Assembly: GCA_902554035.1 (NCBI GenBank)
Contig: CACDMX010000001.1
Coordinates: 122,243-186,236, forward strand
Length of the DNA stretch: 63,994 nt
Direction: 5' to 3'
DNA from: an uncultured Pelagibacteraceae bacterium
GTDB lineage: Bacteria > Pseudomonadota > Alphaproteobacteria > Pelagibacterales > Pelagibacteraceae
Part shown: piece by piece, positions 16,955 through 25,692 of the stretch
Numbering within the stretch: the stretch's first letter is position 1
How the letters are laid out: the number at the start of each line of letters is the position of its first letter
Program-made: the position numbers and the translations under genes
The notes under the pieces: model-generated
The model's database searches: none
The model's input: only the letters and a program-made list of their open reading frames with translations
Told to the model about the DNA's origin: nothing

Positions 16955-18379
16955 TTACTCACTTACATAAACTGAAATACCACGAGAGTTAATATCAACA
17001 TCAAATTTCTTGTGTAAAGGAGGAAATGCTCTTTGAGAGCAATCAAGTCTATCACACGTTCTGCAAGAAACACCAATTGGAATTTCAGTTTTTTTATCAT
17101 TTATATTTAGATTTTCAGTATAAACAAAATCTTTTGCATATTTTGCTTCGCAACCAAGTCCTATTGACAAAATACTTTTTGTCTTTCCGTATCTCCCAAC
17201 TCCTTTCTCTACAGTTCTTGCTATACATACATATTTTTCACCGTTGCTCATCTTACTTACAGCTGCTTGAATTACGCCAGGTCTAGTAAAAGCAGAATAA
17301 ACATTCCATCTGGGGCATGCTCCTCCATATCTTGGAATTTCGATACCAGACAAAGAAAATCTTTTTGATATATTTCCAGCTATATCAACCCTTAAAAAAT
17401 GAAAAGGAATTCCAGGTAACTTTGGATCTTGCAAACAGGTTACTCTATGGGCAATTTGTTCAAATGTAGTTGCAAAAGTATTTTGTAATAGCTCAAGATC
17501 GTATTTGTTTTTCATACATTCAGTATGAAATAATTTATATGGCATCAAAATTGCTGCTCCACAATAATTTAATAAGGCAACTTTTGTAACTTTTTTTGAC
17601 TCTTCACTTGGAAAAGAAAACTTTGATATATAATCGTTTATATCATTTATAGCACCCTCATGGGCAATCTGAGAGGCAACGTAAAGTTTTTTTGTTTCTA
17701 GAGCAACATAATCACTTAGCAAAAGTTCTTTCTTATTCTTGAAAAAAATTTTTGAAAAAGGTTTTCCTTCTTCTGGAAGAACATCTTTAACTAATATTCC
17801 GTACTCTTTCTTTAAAAAGTCGCAAAGACCTATATAGGTTGACCTATTATTAACCTGTATTTTTTCAAAAACTAAGTTTGCAAAATCTTCTAGTTTTGGA
17901 AAATAATTTTTATTTTCTTGCAGAAAATCCGATACTATTTCTCCAGGAAATGCTGTTTTTCTACTATCAATTATTTTACCAGACAGATTTTCAACACGGT
18001 TAATTATATCATGATCTTTTTGTTTAAAATTATCACCTAATTTTATTAGAGCTCTAGCAATTTTTGGATTTGTATTAACAAGATCTTTTATTTCAGGTCC
18101 CAAAATGTCTAAGTCCTCAAATAATTGATCATCTAATAGCTCAGATATATTATTTAATAAATTAAGGTCTGATTTTACAGTTAGGTCTGAGAGTTCAATT
18201 TTCAGTTCTTGGCAAACTTTAAGCAATAAATCACCATCAATTTTTCTTTTTCCCCCTTCAATAAGGTTTAAATAGCTTGGGGAAATACCCAATTGCTCAG
18301 CAAGCTTATTTGCTTGCATTCCAATCTTTCTTCTAAAAGCCTTTATTTTTGGCCCAATTTTTAAATCAATTTGACTCAT
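16955..18379 (-). CDS. XRE-family regulator of the ScfR/RamB type (HTH plus IrrE-like and DUF2083-like domains)
   Basis: 474 residues. The N-terminal Cro/C1 HTH spans about 10-63 (AEQLGISPSYLNLIEGGKRK). The middle is an ImmA/IrrE-like domain, and the C-terminal sensory part ends with CRTCDRLDCSQRAFPPLHK. Relatives (RamB, PrpC/ScfR) sense short-chain acyl-CoA status and control acetate or propionate and glyoxylate genes. It is divergent from aceA with repeated inverted repeats between, so control of aceA and itself is likely. The IrrE core reads QIAHEGAIN, without the second His of HExxH, so protease activity is doubtful. Confidence 0.88.
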   Translation of the reverse strand: MSQIDLKIGPKIKAFRRKIGMQANKLAEQLGISPSYLNLIEGGKRKIDGDLLLKVCQELKIELSDLTVKSDLNLLNNISELLDDQLFEDLDILGPEIKDLVNTNPKIARALIKLGDNFKQKDHDIINRVENLSGKIIDSRKTAFPGEIVSDFLQENKNYFPKLEDFANLVFEKIQVNNRSTYIGLCDFLKKEYGILVKDVLPEEGKPFSKIFFKNKKELLLSDYVALETKKLYVASQIAHEGAINDINDYISKFSFPSEESKKVTKVALLNYCGAAILMPYKLFHTECMKNKYDLELLQNTFATTFEQIAHRVTCLQDPKLPGIPFHFLRVDIAGNISKRFSLSGIEIPRYGGACPRWNVYSAFTRPGVIQAAVSKMSNGEKYVCIARTVEKGVGRYGKTKSILSIGLGCEAKYAKDFVYTENLNINDKKTEIPIGVSCRTCDRLDCSQRAFPPLHKKFDVDINSRGISVYVSE

Positions 18380-18390
18380 ATTTACTATGT

Positions 18391-18415
18391 GTAAATTTTG
18401 TAAATATAAATTTAC
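18391..18415. promoter_or_regulatory. Operator-like inverted repeat, site 1
   Basis: GTAAATTT (18391-18398) and AAATTTAC (18408-18415) form a perfect inverted repeat around 9 bases. The 15-base word GTAAATTTTGTAAAT is repeated exactly at site 2. It lies 11 bases upstream of the regulator ATG, fitting autoregulation. RamB/ScfR-type proteins bind TTTGCAAA-like sites; here the core is TTTGTAAA. Confidence 0.62.
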
Positions 18416-18463
18416 AATAAATTATCATATTTTACAAGCTTTTTTTATTTTTTGGTAGAAAAA

Positions 18464-18490
18464 GTAAATTTTGTAAATTATAAATTTTAC
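18464..18490. promoter_or_regulatory. Operator-like inverted repeat, site 2
   Basis: Second exact copy of GTAAATTTTGTAAAT (18464-18478), followed by AAATTTTAC (18482-18490), so the near-palindrome of site 1 is repeated 73 bases away. It ends directly before the ATG of the small ORF at 18491 and lies upstream of aceA. The pair could allow looping or separate control of the two divergent units. Confidence 0.6.
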
Positions 18491-18658
18491 ATGAATAACA
18501 AAAACAATGCAAAGAACTTAGATAATAAGTCACAAACTTCTAATATTGAAAGTGTCTCAAAAAGCTCAAAATCAGGTATTTATCTAAGAGACGATCATTG
18601 TGATTGGGGTTCAAGTGGCATGAATGAGTTCACTAACGAGTATAGTGAGGGTAATTAG
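18491..18658 (+). CDS. Small hypothetical protein upstream of isocitrate lyase
   Basis: 55 residues from ATG at 18491. An in-frame GTG/ATG extension upstream would run through operator site 2, so the shorter start is preferred. The N-terminal half is Asn/Ser/Lys-rich and probably disordered. The C-terminal half has IYLRDDHCDWGSSGMNEF, which looks like real protein sequence. No family recognised. It lies 45 bases upstream of aceA and may share its promoter; a leader peptide role is possible but unsupported. Confidence 0.5.
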   Translation: MNNKNNAKNLDNKSQTSNIESVSKSSKSGIYLRDDHCDWGSSGMNEFTNEYSEGN

Positions 18659-18703
18659 TACCTAATTCTAAGTATTTAAATTCATACAAATGGGGCACAA
18701 TAA

Positions 18704-19981
18704 ATGAGTTCAGAAACTAAAGTTTCTTATGATTTAAAGAGATTTGCAGGGATAAAGAGAGACTATACACCTGAAGAAGTAGAGAGATTAAGAGGGTCTG
18801 TGAAAATAGAATATTCTTTATGTAAGCTTCAGTCAGAAAAGCTATGGAAATTATTAAATTCAGAGCCTTATGTAAATACACTAGGATCTCTCTCTGGTAA
18901 TCATGCGGTTCAGCATGCGAAAGCAGGATTAAAAGCAATATATTTAAGTGGTTGGCAAGTGGCAGCTGATGCAAATAGCGCTGGTGAAATGTATCCTGAT
19001 CAATCATTATATCCCTATGACAGTGCACCAAAATTAGTTGAGTCAATGAATAATGCTTTGGTAAGAGCAGACCAAATTCAGCATATGGAACTAAAAGATG
19101 GTGAAATGAATGAAAAAAATAAAGTAGATTATATGCTTCCTATAATCGCTGATGGCGAGGCAGGATTTGGTGGACCATTAAATGTATTTGAGTTAGCAAA
19201 AAAATTTATTAAAGCTGGGGCGGCCGGTGTTCATTTTGAAGATCAATTAGCCAGTGAGAAAAAATGTGGTCATATGGGTGGTAAAGTTTTAGTACCAACT
19301 GGAACTATGATTAAAAATCTAAAAGCTGCAAGGTTAGCTGCAGATATTGCGAATGTCCCTTTAATAATTCTAGCGAGAACGGATGCTAATGCAGCAAAAT
19401 TAATTACAAATGATCATGACAAAAACGACAAACCTTTTTTAACTGGAGAGAGATCTCCTGAAGGTTTTTATTATGTTAAACATGGAATAGAGCAAGCAAT
19501 ATCAAGAGGTTTAGCTTATGCACCTTATGCTGATTTAATATGGTGTGAGACAGCAACTCCAAACCTAGAGGAAGCAAAAAAATTTGCCGATGCAATTCAT
19601 TCAAAATATCCAGGTAAAATATTAGCCTATAATTGTTCTCCATCATTTAACTGGAAAAAACATTTGTCTGATGATCAAATAGCAACATTTCAACAAAAAA
19701 TTGGTGAAATGGGATATAAATTTCAGTTTATAACACTTGCTGGTTTTCATGTTCAAAATATTGCTGTTTTTGAACTTGCAGAAAAATATAAAAAAGAGGG
19801 AATGTCGGCTTATTCTAAAATTCAACAACAAGAGTTTTCAAGAGAAAAAGATGGTTATACAAGCGTAAAACATCAAAGAGAAGTTGGAACTTCCTACTTT
19901 GATGCAGTTTCAAATACTATTAGTTCAGGCAAAAGCTCAACGACAGCAATGGAAGGTTCAACAGAGTCAGAGCAATTTTAA
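18704..19981 (+). CDS. aceA: Isocitrate lyase
   Basis: First glyoxylate-shunt enzyme: isocitrate to glyoxylate plus succinate. 425 residues, typical for the bacterial short form. The catalytic loop KKCGHMGGK has Cys188, [10 protein letters not shown] is the usual N-terminal signature, and NCSPSFNW is the C-terminal active-site segment. No malate synthase is in the window. The divergent acyl-CoA-type regulator and the operator pair point to control by acetate or short-chain acid supply. Confidence 0.97.
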   Translation: MSSETKVSYDLKRFAGIKRDYTPEEVERLRGSVKIEYSLCKLQSEKLWKLLNSEPYVNTLGSLSGNHAVQHAKAGLKAIYLSGWQVAADANSAGEMYPDQSLYPYDSAPKLVESMNNALVRADQIQHMELKDGEMNEKNKVDYMLPIIADGEAGFGGPLNVFELAKKFIKAGAAGVHFEDQLASEKKCGHMGGKVLVPTGTMIKNLKAARLAADIANVPLIILARTDANAAKLITNDHDKNDKPFLTGERSPEGFYYVKHGIEQAISRGLAYAPYADLIWCETATPNLEEAKKFADAIHSKYPGKILAYNCSPSFNWKKHLSDDQIATFQQKIGEMGYKFQFITLAGFHVQNIAVFELAEKYKKEGMSAYSKIQQQEFSREKDGYTSVKHQREVGTSYFDAVSNTISSGKSSTTAMEGSTESEQF

Positions 19982-19989
19982 ATTAAAAG

Positions 19990-20283
19990 ATGATAACAAG
20001 CACTTTACTGTTATTAATTTGCTATTTATTATTTAAATATACTACTTCCTGGATCAAATATTACAATCAGCTAGACAAAAGGATGCCCAATTCTTTATGG
20101 AGATATACTTGCGATTATCCAGTAATTGGGATTCGTGATATTTCTGACCTCGATGACAAACCTTTTGTAAGACTAAGAAGAAAAAGAAATAGAATAGTAA
20201 CTATAATGTACTTTGTTGTAGTTTTGGCATTTGTTTTTTCAAATCATTTAATAGCTAGCTTATTAATACTAATTTTAAGTTAA
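19990..20283 (+). CDS. Small two-helix membrane protein, unknown
   Basis: 97 residues. A hydrophobic N-terminal helix (about 4-16), a hydrophilic middle with KRMPNSLWRYTCDYPVIGIR, and a C-terminal hydrophobic stretch (about 70-97). It starts 8 bases after aceA and is probably in the same transcript. Its last 4 bases overlap the convergent gene. Family not recognised. Confidence 0.7.
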   Translation: MITSTLLLLICYLLFKYTTSWIKYYNQLDKRMPNSLWRYTCDYPVIGIRDISDLDDKPFVRLRRKRNRIVTIMYFVVVLAFVFSNHLIASLLILILS

Positions 20284-20969
20284 TCTATTTCAAAGTTTTT
20301 TATCCTGTATTCCCATATTCCAACTCTATTATATAAAATTTTATAAATTAAATTATTTTTAGAATTTAACCAAATATCAAAATCTAGTCTCTTATCTTCA
20401 GGCAAATCATTATTTTTAGATACTAATTTATAACGATCCAAAATATAATCTTTTTTATTAATTTTAATTTTTTCTGTTCCAATAAATTTAACTATTTGTT
20501 TTTTCACACTTCCTGAAATTGGACTAATTTGTTTATCAACTTTTAAAATTTCATGATTCCACCAACTTCCTATTAACGCATCAGCGCTTGCTTTGCCTTT
20601 AAAAGAAGACCCTTCAATCACAAAATTATTGCTCACTTCATCAAATTGTAATTTTACATACTTTTCTTTATCATTTTGAAAAGTACTTGATTCATATGAA
20701 ATTAATTTTCCATTTTTATATTTTTCTAAACTCTCTCCTGAGATTGAAAAAATTGTTAACTCTAAAAGTTTTACTTTAAATTTAGTATAATTTTTAACTT
20801 CCAGAGTATTTTTACCATGTGTAAAAAAATAATTACTATAACCAATTAATTTTCCATTTCTAAATACATCCATATTTATTAATTTTATACCTTTATAATT
20901 AGAAGAATGTGCTTCAGATTTGCCGATGCCTAATAAAAATAGAATAAAAAAGACAAAAATTTTTTTCAT
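20280..20969 (-). CDS. Secreted protein, DUF6134/DUF3108-like
   Basis: 229 residues with a Sec signal peptide ending GIGKSEA|HS at about residue 20. The mature part is beta-rich, with repeated short strands such as MDVFRNGKLIGYSNYFFTHG and SSFKGKASADALIGSWWNHE. This resembles periplasmic beta-clam proteins of the DUF6134/DUF3108 kind. Function unknown. Stands alone. Confidence 0.65.
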   Translation of the reverse strand: MKKIFVFFILFLLGIGKSEAHSSNYKGIKLINMDVFRNGKLIGYSNYFFTHGKNTLEVKNYTKFKVKLLELTIFSISGESLEKYKNGKLISYESSTFQNDKEKYVKLQFDEVSNNFVIEGSSFKGKASADALIGSWWNHEILKVDKQISPISGSVKKQIVKFIGTEKIKINKKDYILDRYKLVSKNNDLPEDKRLDFDIWLNSKNNLIYKILYNRVGIWEYRIKNFEID

Positions 20970-21037
20970 AAATTAAGATTATTTAAATTAATTACTATGT
21001 GTAAGTTGATAATAGTAGTAAATAGACGACTGTAAAT

Positions 21038-21685
21038 ATGTTTTTAACAATAAAAAATATACCCAAAGTTAGCTGGAGTTCCAAAAATCCGCTAAATTTA
21101 AAACCAAAATTTTCTACCTTTTTTTATTTGTGTATCGGTTTAACTCTTTTTGGATTTGGTGAAGGACTTTTAATTGTTTCATATACTGGCGCATCACCGT
21201 GGAGTGTTCTAGCTCAGGGTATTTCTCTAAATATAAGTCTTTCTGTTGGAATAGTTACATTTTTTGTAAGTCTTTTTGCTTTATCTTTATGGTTTTTTCT
21301 AGATCAAAAACCAGGAATAGGGACTGTGTTAAATATAATTATAATTGCAGCCATGATTGATTTTTCAATTATATTTATTGAGACCCCGGCAAGTTATGTG
21401 GGCCAATTAACCATGGCCGTGGTTGCAGTATTACTTGTTGGATTAGGTAGTGGAATATATTTAATAGCTAATTTAGGACCAGGACCTAGAGACGGTTTGA
21501 TGACTGGCATACAAAGAAAAACAAATCTTCCAATTGCGACTGTTAGAGCTTTTCTTGAAATTACTGTTGTTACGATTGGATGGTATTTAGGGGGAACAGT
21601 AGGCATAGGTACACTTTTGTTTGCATTTGGAATAGGTCCTGCAGTTGCGTTAGGATTATTTATAGTTAAAAAAACTTTCTATTAA
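21038..21685 (+). CDS. YczE/YyaS/YitT-type integral membrane protein
   Basis: 215 residues, five or six membrane segments. GFGEGLLIVSYTGASPWSVL and LGSGIYLIANLGPGPRDGLM are characteristic of the YczE/YitT group. The molecular function of that group is not established. It stands alone on the plus strand, ahead of the terminator shared with groEL. Confidence 0.8.
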   Translation: MFLTIKNIPKVSWSSKNPLNLKPKFSTFFYLCIGLTLFGFGEGLLIVSYTGASPWSVLAQGISLNISLSVGIVTFFVSLFALSLWFFLDQKPGIGTVLNIIIIAAMIDFSIIFIETPASYVGQLTMAVVAVLLVGLGSGIYLIANLGPGPRDGLMTGIQRKTNLPIATVRAFLEITVVTIGWYLGGTVGIGTLLFAFGIGPAVALGLFIVKKTFY

Positions 21686-21727
21686 TAAGTGATATCTACA
21701 ACCTATTTAATGAAATAGAATCTTATC

Positions 21728-21787
21728 ATGTGGTTTGTTAGAAAAAGACTACATAGATTTGTAAGATTAACCTTTAGACCGCCTTGA
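21728..21787 (+). CDS. Possible 19-residue cationic micro-ORF
   Basis: ATG to TGA encodes MWFVRKRLHRFVRLTFRPP, alternating hydrophobic and arginine residues. No Shine-Dalgarno, but a -10-like TAGAAT ends 6 bases before ATG, as in leaderless transcripts. Directly followed by the terminator at 21791. It may be chance; nothing else supports translation. Confidence 0.25.
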   Translation: MWFVRKRLHRFVRLTFRPP

Positions 21788-21790
21788 AAA

Positions 21791-21818
21791 AAAAAGGGCA
21801 GTAAAAACTGCCCTTTTT
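21791..21818. terminator. Bidirectional Rho-independent terminator downstream of groEL
   Basis: AAAAAGGGCAGT (21791-21802) pairs perfectly with ACTGCCCTTTTT (21807-21818) around AAAA: 12 base pairs with U-tracts on either strand. Terminates groES-groEL on the minus strand and whatever is transcribed from 21038 or 21728 on the plus strand. Confidence 0.9.
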
Positions 21819-21843
21819 AAATTTTTTTTGAGATTAATGGGGA

Positions 21844-23523
<1,680 letters not shown>

Positions 23524-23526
23524 TTA

Positions 23527-23817
23527 TTATTTTGATGAAATCCCCATGATATCGGACTCTTTCATGATGCTATACTCTTTACCATCAATTTTTACTTCAG
23601 TACCTGACCATTTTCCAAATAAAACTTTATCACCAACTTTAACATCCATTGGGATTATTTTTCCATCCTCTGTTTTAGCGCCCTTACCAATGGCCACAAC
23701 TTTTCCTTCTTGAGGTTTTTCTTGCGCTGTATCTGGTATGATTATTCCTCCAGCAGTTTTTTCGCTGCTATCTAAAACTTCTATTAACACTCTATCGTGT
23801 AAAGGTTTAAACTTCAT
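23527..23817 (-). CDS. groS: Co-chaperonin GroES (Hsp10)
   Basis: Caps the GroEL chamber. 96 residues from ATG at 23817; an upstream in-frame start at 23844 adds nine residues (MSRILKGEF) that correspond to the leader and Shine-Dalgarno (AAAGGAG), so it is rejected. [14 protein letters not shown], the mobile-loop segment [11 protein letters not shown] and [14 protein letters not shown] are diagnostic. Confidence 0.97.
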   Translation of the reverse strand: MKFKPLHDRVLIEVLDSSEKTAGGIIIPDTAQEKPQEGKVVAIGKGAKTEDGKIIPMDVKVGDKVLFGKWSGTEVKIDGKEYSIMKESDIMGISSK

Positions 23818-23839
23818 AAATTCTCCTTTTAATATGCGA

Positions 23840-23870
23840 CTCATATAGCTACTTGCTGAGCTATTTCAAG
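23840..23870 (-). promoter_or_regulatory. RpoH (sigma-32)-type promoter of groES-groEL
   Basis: CTTG (23870-23867) followed by AAA, exactly 17 bases, then GCTATATGAG (23849-23840). This matches the alphaproteobacterial RpoH consensus CYTATNTNNG at all but the first base. Spacing is the same as in the hsp20 promoter. No CIRCE inverted repeat was seen in the leader. Confidence 0.7.
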
Positions 23871-23941
23871 ATAAAGTAATAAATATTTAGTATGCAAAAA
23901 AAGCAGAGAAATTGTGGTTTTTATCGGTTATATGTCATTAA

Positions 23942-24760
23942 ATGACAAAAAATTTAGATATTGAAGGCCTAAAATCAATAGCAAAAAATTATGATTTATT
24001 TTTTATTGATTTATGGGGAGTAGTTCATAATGGTATAAACCTTCATTCAAAGGCAATCGAGGCTTTAGATGAGATTGATAATTGTAAAAAAAAATATGTT
24101 CTTCTAACTAACGCACCTAGGCCAAACTCTACAGTGAAAAAATTTTTGAAAAAACTTGGAATGAGTGAAAAAATTTTACAAAACGTATATACATCTGGTG
24201 AGGCAGCATTAACTTATCTTAAAAAAAAACATCTTGGAGAAAATTTTTATCACATCGGACCACCAAGAGATTTTGATTTATTTTTGGATTTTGAAAAAAA
24301 TAAATCTAAAGATATTAAGTTGTGTAACTACATATTATGTACTGGATTATTTGACAATTATGACAACGACCTTAACTATTATAAAGATTTACTTAATAAT
24401 CATACAAAAAAAAAAATGATTTGCACAAATCCAGATTTAATAGTTGATAGAGGGAATGAAAGAGAGCTATGCGCAGGATCAGTAGCTATGGTTTTTGAAA
24501 AATTAGGTGGAGAAGTAATTTATTTTGGAAAACCATATTCAGAGGTTTACAATCAAGCAACAGACAATAAAAATAAAAAAATTTTAGCAATCGGTGATAA
24601 TCTAAATACAGATATTAAAGGTGCAAATTTATTAAATTACGACTCAATGATTATTACAAATGGAATTCACAAAGAAGAGATTAAAAGAGATGGAATTGAA
24701 AAAGTTTGTAAAAATTATGAAGCTCTTGTAAATTTTATGCAAAGTGAGCTGAAATGGTAA
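23942..24760 (+). CDS. HAD-superfamily hydrolase, subclass IIA (TIGR01459-like)
   Basis: 272 residues. Motif I is FFIDLWGVVHNG, motif II is VLLTNAPRP, and motif IV is ILAIGDNLNTDIKGAN. This is the sugar/nucleotide phosphatase subclass (NagD-like) often placed next to ribF in alphaproteobacteria. Substrate unknown; a role in riboflavin-phosphate turnover is only a guess from position. Overlaps ribF by 7 bases. Confidence 0.85.
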   Translation: MTKNLDIEGLKSIAKNYDLFFIDLWGVVHNGINLHSKAIEALDEIDNCKKKYVLLTNAPRPNSTVKKFLKKLGMSEKILQNVYTSGEAALTYLKKKHLGENFYHIGPPRDFDLFLDFEKNKSKDIKLCNYILCTGLFDNYDNDLNYYKDLLNNHTKKKMICTNPDLIVDRGNERELCAGSVAMVFEKLGGEVIYFGKPYSEVYNQATDNKNKKILAIGDNLNTDIKGANLLNYDSMIITNGIHKEEIKRDGIEKVCKNYEALVNFMQSELKW

Positions 24761-25689
24761 AAAAAATTATAAATTACAAAAACTTTAATATTATAAATAA
24801 GCATAGAAAATCTATAATTTTAATTGGAAACTTTGATGGAGTTCACTTTGGACATCAAAAATTATTTAAATTAGCAAGAAGATATAAAAAAAAATTGAGA
24901 TCAAAAATTGGCGTCATCACCTTTGAGCCAATGCCAAAGATGTTTTTTAATCAAAATATAAAAAACTTTAGAATATCCAGCTTAAAACAAAAAGAGATTT
25001 TATTGATGAAGCAAGGTGTTGATTTTATTATTACTAAAAAATTCGATAAAAAATTTTCTAAAATAAAATACTTAAGTTTTATTAAAAATATTTTATATAC
25101 AAAAATAAATGCGAAATATATATTTGTTAGTAACAATTTTAGATTTGGCAATAAAAGAGAAGGCAATGTAAAAAAATTAATCTTAAATGAAAAAAATTTT
25201 AATTATAAAATAATTAAGCCTAAACCAATAATCTCAAAGCGTAAAATTGTATCTTCGACACATATTCGAAAACTTTTATCTAAAGGTAATTTAAATTATG
25301 CAAATAAACTTTTAAGTAGAAATTGGAGTATAGAGGGTTTAGTGCAAAAGGGCAGGCAAATGGGAAAAAAAATTGGTTTTCCAACATGTAATCTGGATAT
25401 AAAAAATTATGTAATTCCTAAACTTGGAGTGTATGCTGTTAAAATTCGTATAAAAAATTCAAACAAAATACTAAAGGGTATAGCAAATATAGGATTTAGA
25501 CCTACTTTTAACCAAAAAAAAATACTTTTAGAAGTACATATTTTTAATTTTTCTGGAAATCTTTATAATAAGGTTTTAACTATTGATTTCATAAGTTTTA
25601 TAAGAAATGAAAAAAAATTTAAAAATATTAATCAGCTAAAACAACAAATTAGTTCAGATTTAGTTATGGCTAAAAAAAGTTTAAATTAA
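24754..25689 (+). CDS. ribF: Bifunctional riboflavin kinase/FMN adenylyltransferase
   Basis: Makes FMN and then FAD from riboflavin. The N-terminal nucleotidyltransferase has GNFDGVHFGHQKLF and SSTHIRKLL; the C-terminal riboflavin kinase has GRQMGKKIGFPTCNLD and GIANIGFRPTF. 311 residues, full length. Three bases before ileS, in the conserved ribF-ileS-lspA order. Confidence 0.95.
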   Translation: MVKKIINYKNFNIINKHRKSIILIGNFDGVHFGHQKLFKLARRYKKKLRSKIGVITFEPMPKMFFNQNIKNFRISSLKQKEILLMKQGVDFIITKKFDKKFSKIKYLSFIKNILYTKINAKYIFVSNNFRFGNKREGNVKKLILNEKNFNYKIIKPKPIISKRKIVSSTHIRKLLSKGNLNYANKLLSRNWSIEGLVQKGRQMGKKIGFPTCNLDIKNYVIPKLGVYAVKIRIKNSNKILKGIANIGFRPTFNQKKILLEVHIFNFSGNLYNKVLTIDFISFIRNEKKFKNINQLKQQISSDLVMAKKSLN

Positions 25690-25692
25690 TTT

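Noticed and set aside
23933-23947. Palindrome TGTCAT-TAA-ATGACA overlapping the start of the HAD gene
   Set aside because: Half-sites resemble the cox palindrome but in inverted order; it overlaps the start codon and nothing else supports a shared regulator.
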